From positions 1 through 6,964 of the forward strand of contig JAFXPV010000123.1 in the NCBI GenBank assembly GCA_017527625.1: a stretch of DNA of 6,964 nt, in the 5' to 3' direction. The position numbers were made by a program, and so were the translations under genes. The notes below the pieces were generated by a model. It was not told the origin of the DNA. It did no database searches and worked only from the letters and a program-made list of their open reading frames with translations. Source of the DNA: Bacteroidales bacterium (GTDB taxonomy: Bacteria; Bacteroidota; Bacteroidia; Bacteroidales; UBA932). Shown in pieces: positions 5,567 to 6,964 of this stretch (within the stretch, counting starts at the first letter, position 1; every line of letters starts with the position of its first letter).

Positions 5567-6901
5567 ATGTCAAGACAACTTTTCATATGGTTTTTTGGTT
5601 TGGTCTTCAGCGCCTGCATACCTTCTATGCAGGCCTGGGGACAGACAATGACGCTCCACGATTGTATGGAGTACGCGATTTCGAACTCGACGAAGGTACG
5701 CATCCAGCAGGCTGCGACAGGTGACGCGCAGATTGCCCGCAGGGATGCGGCGCTGGCTTTGTTCACTCCGCAGATCACCGCCCAGACCTACGCATACTAC
5801 AACTTCGGCCGCAGCATCGACCCGCAGACCAATATATATTTCAACACTACGTCGTTCCATAACAACTACGGGGTGTCGGCAGGCTACGATCTGTTCGACG
5901 GTTTCAAGGCTGTCAACAACTACAAGATATCCAAGACGGGGATGCTGATCGCAGACTCGCAGGAGAAGCAGGTGGAGGCCGATATCTGCCTTGCCGTTAT
6001 GGAGGCCTTTTATAATGTGGTGTACTACAAACGGCTTGTCGATGTCTATGAGGAGCAGGTGGAGGCGGCGCAGCAGTCGCTTGCCAAGGCCCGCCGGCAG
6101 GAGGAGCTGGGGCAGAAAGGCCACGCGGACGTGATAGAGATGGAGGCGGATCTGGCAGGCCGGCAGTATGACCTTACGAATACCTACAATATGTACCGCG
6201 ACCAGAAGATGGTGCTGGCGGATTTGATGTTCTGGCCGGTGGAAGACGAGCTGCAGATCGACACTTCGATGCCTGCCTGGAGACTTGATCCGGTAGCCGG
6301 AGAGGCTGTCGTGGATTTCGCTCTCGACAACAACCCGGAGGTGCAGATTGCATCTATGCAGGCCTTGAACGCCCGCAGGGAGCTGAGCACAGCCAAATGG
6401 CAGGTGCTGCCCAGCGTCGGAGTCTACGCGGGCTGGAATACAAGTTACTACTCATATGAAGGCTCGGCAACGGCTTCATTCCCCGACCAGTTCCGCAACA
6501 ACAGCGGTGAATATGTCCAATTGTCGGTTTCAATCCCGATCTGGAACAGGCTCGGCAAGCAGTCCAATATCTCCCGCAAGCAGCACGCCTATGACAAAGC
6601 CGCCGCACAGTTGGACCAGAAACGCCGCGACGTGGAGAGCGAAGTACGCCGTGCCATCCAGGACCGCGACGGCGCTGCCACCGCCTACCAGCAGGCCCAG
6701 CGCAAGGCCGAGGTGCAGCAGGAGGCCTACAGCCTCAACCTCAAGAAGCTCGAGCAGGGCCTAATCTCCCCGCTTGAATTCCAGACAGCGAACAACAATT
6801 ACCTCAAGGCCCGCGCCGACGAGATGAACAGCCTCTTCAAATACCTCATCAAGCAGGCTGTGGTCCGCTACTACAACGGAGTTGAATATATCAACCAGTA
6901 A
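5567..6901 (+). CDS. TolC-family outer-membrane efflux protein
   Basis: A 444-residue protein of typical TolC length. It starts with a signal peptide, likely cut after A-W-G25 before QTMTL; FSAC17 could alternatively be a lipobox. Two outer-membrane-efflux repeats are visible. The first (about 28-215) starts with MTLHDCMEYAISNS and contains NFGRSIDPQTN (79-89) and LFDGFKAVNNYK, typical of Bacteroidota TolC proteins. The second (about 240-440) contains FALDNNPEVQIASMQALNARRELSTAKWQ-like helix and SVSIPIWNRLGKQSN in outline. The long helices are rich in Gln, Glu and Ala. It should form a trimeric channel spanning the outer membrane and periplasm, and needs an adaptor and an inner-membrane pump. 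Neither is in the window, but they commonly follow. Regulation is probably by the adjacent sigma54 two-component system. AGAAAG (5551-5556) is a weak ribosome-binding candidate. The substrate is unknown. Confidence 0.95.
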   Translation: MSRQLFIWFFGLVFSACIPSMQAWGQTMTLHDCMEYAISNSTKVRIQQAATGDAQIARRDAALALFTPQITAQTYAYYNFGRSIDPQTNIYFNTTSFHNNYGVSAGYDLFDGFKAVNNYKISKTGMLIADSQEKQVEADICLAVMEAFYNVVYYKRLVDVYEEQVEAAQQSLAKARRQEELGQKGHADVIEMEADLAGRQYDLTNTYNMYRDQKMVLADLMFWPVEDELQIDTSMPAWRLDPVAGEAVVDFALDNNPEVQIASMQALNARRELSTAKWQVLPSVGVYAGWNTSYYSYEGSATASFPDQFRNNSGEYVQLSVSIPIWNRLGKQSNISRKQHAYDKAAAQLDQKRRDVESEVRRAIQDRDGAATAYQQAQRKAEVQQEAYSLNLKKLEQGLISPLEFQTANNNYLKARADEMNSLFKYLIKQAVVRYYNGVEYINQ

Positions 6902-6917
6902 TTGCACAATTTCTTCC

Positions 6918-6962
6918 CTTCGCCCTTAACTTTTTGCCACTTTTGCGTCTATAAGGGTGAAG
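6918..6962 (+). other. Inverted repeat after the TolC gene
   Basis: CTTCGCCCTTA (6918-6928) can pair with TAAGGGTGAAG (6952-6962) over 11 positions, one of them a G-U pair in RNA, around a 23-base loop. The loop contains CACTTTTGCG (6938-6947), which also occurs at 5461-5470. The large loop and missing U run argue against a simple terminator. It may be a leader or promoter element of the next gene, which starts beyond the window. Confidence 0.35.
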
Positions 6963-6964
6963 AA

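Overview
The window reads as chromosomal DNA of a Bacteroidales (Bacteroidota) bacterium of moderate GC content, probably gut-associated. Evidence: a DUF5723-type outer-membrane protein, an IS30-type transposase remnant like those of Bacteroides, a Bacteroidota-style -7 box (TAnnTTTG), start codons without clear Shine-Dalgarno sites, and TolC and histidine-kinase sequences in the Bacteroidota style. I cannot assign a genus.

Layout. Positions 1-316 hold the 5' part of a leftward gene for a small membrane-anchored protein of unknown function; it runs off the left edge. Positions 317-666 are a 350-base intergenic region. Its left part (about 346-444) is the 3' end of a decayed IS30-type insertion sequence, and its right end carries an exact TAnnTTTG box. 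From 667 to 5403 four rightward genes are packed tightly (gaps of 6 and 11 bases, then an 11-base overlap): a lipoprotein of unknown function, a DUF5723 outer-membrane beta-barrel protein, an NtrC-type sigma54-dependent response regulator, and its membrane-bound histidine kinase. A 163-base gap follows, then a TolC-family outer-membrane efflux protein (5567-6901). The last 63 bases are non-coding with an inverted repeat.

How the parts may work together. The gap before the TolC gene contains a near-consensus sigma54 promoter (5519-5535). Roughly 60-105 bases further upstream lies a cluster of TGTAAAG direct and inverted repeats (5415-5465), which is where an NtrC-type activator would bind its enhancer. 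The simplest model is that the kinase and regulator switch on the TolC operon, whose inner-membrane pump and periplasmic adaptor probably lie just beyond the right edge. The kinase has one membrane helix and no periplasmic sensor. The two cell-envelope genes co-transcribed ahead of the regulator may therefore take part in sensing, or may be envelope components of the same response. This is inference. I see no CRISPR array, phage gene, toxin-antitoxin pair or defence system. The most informative non-coding element is the regulatory region between the kinase and TolC genes.
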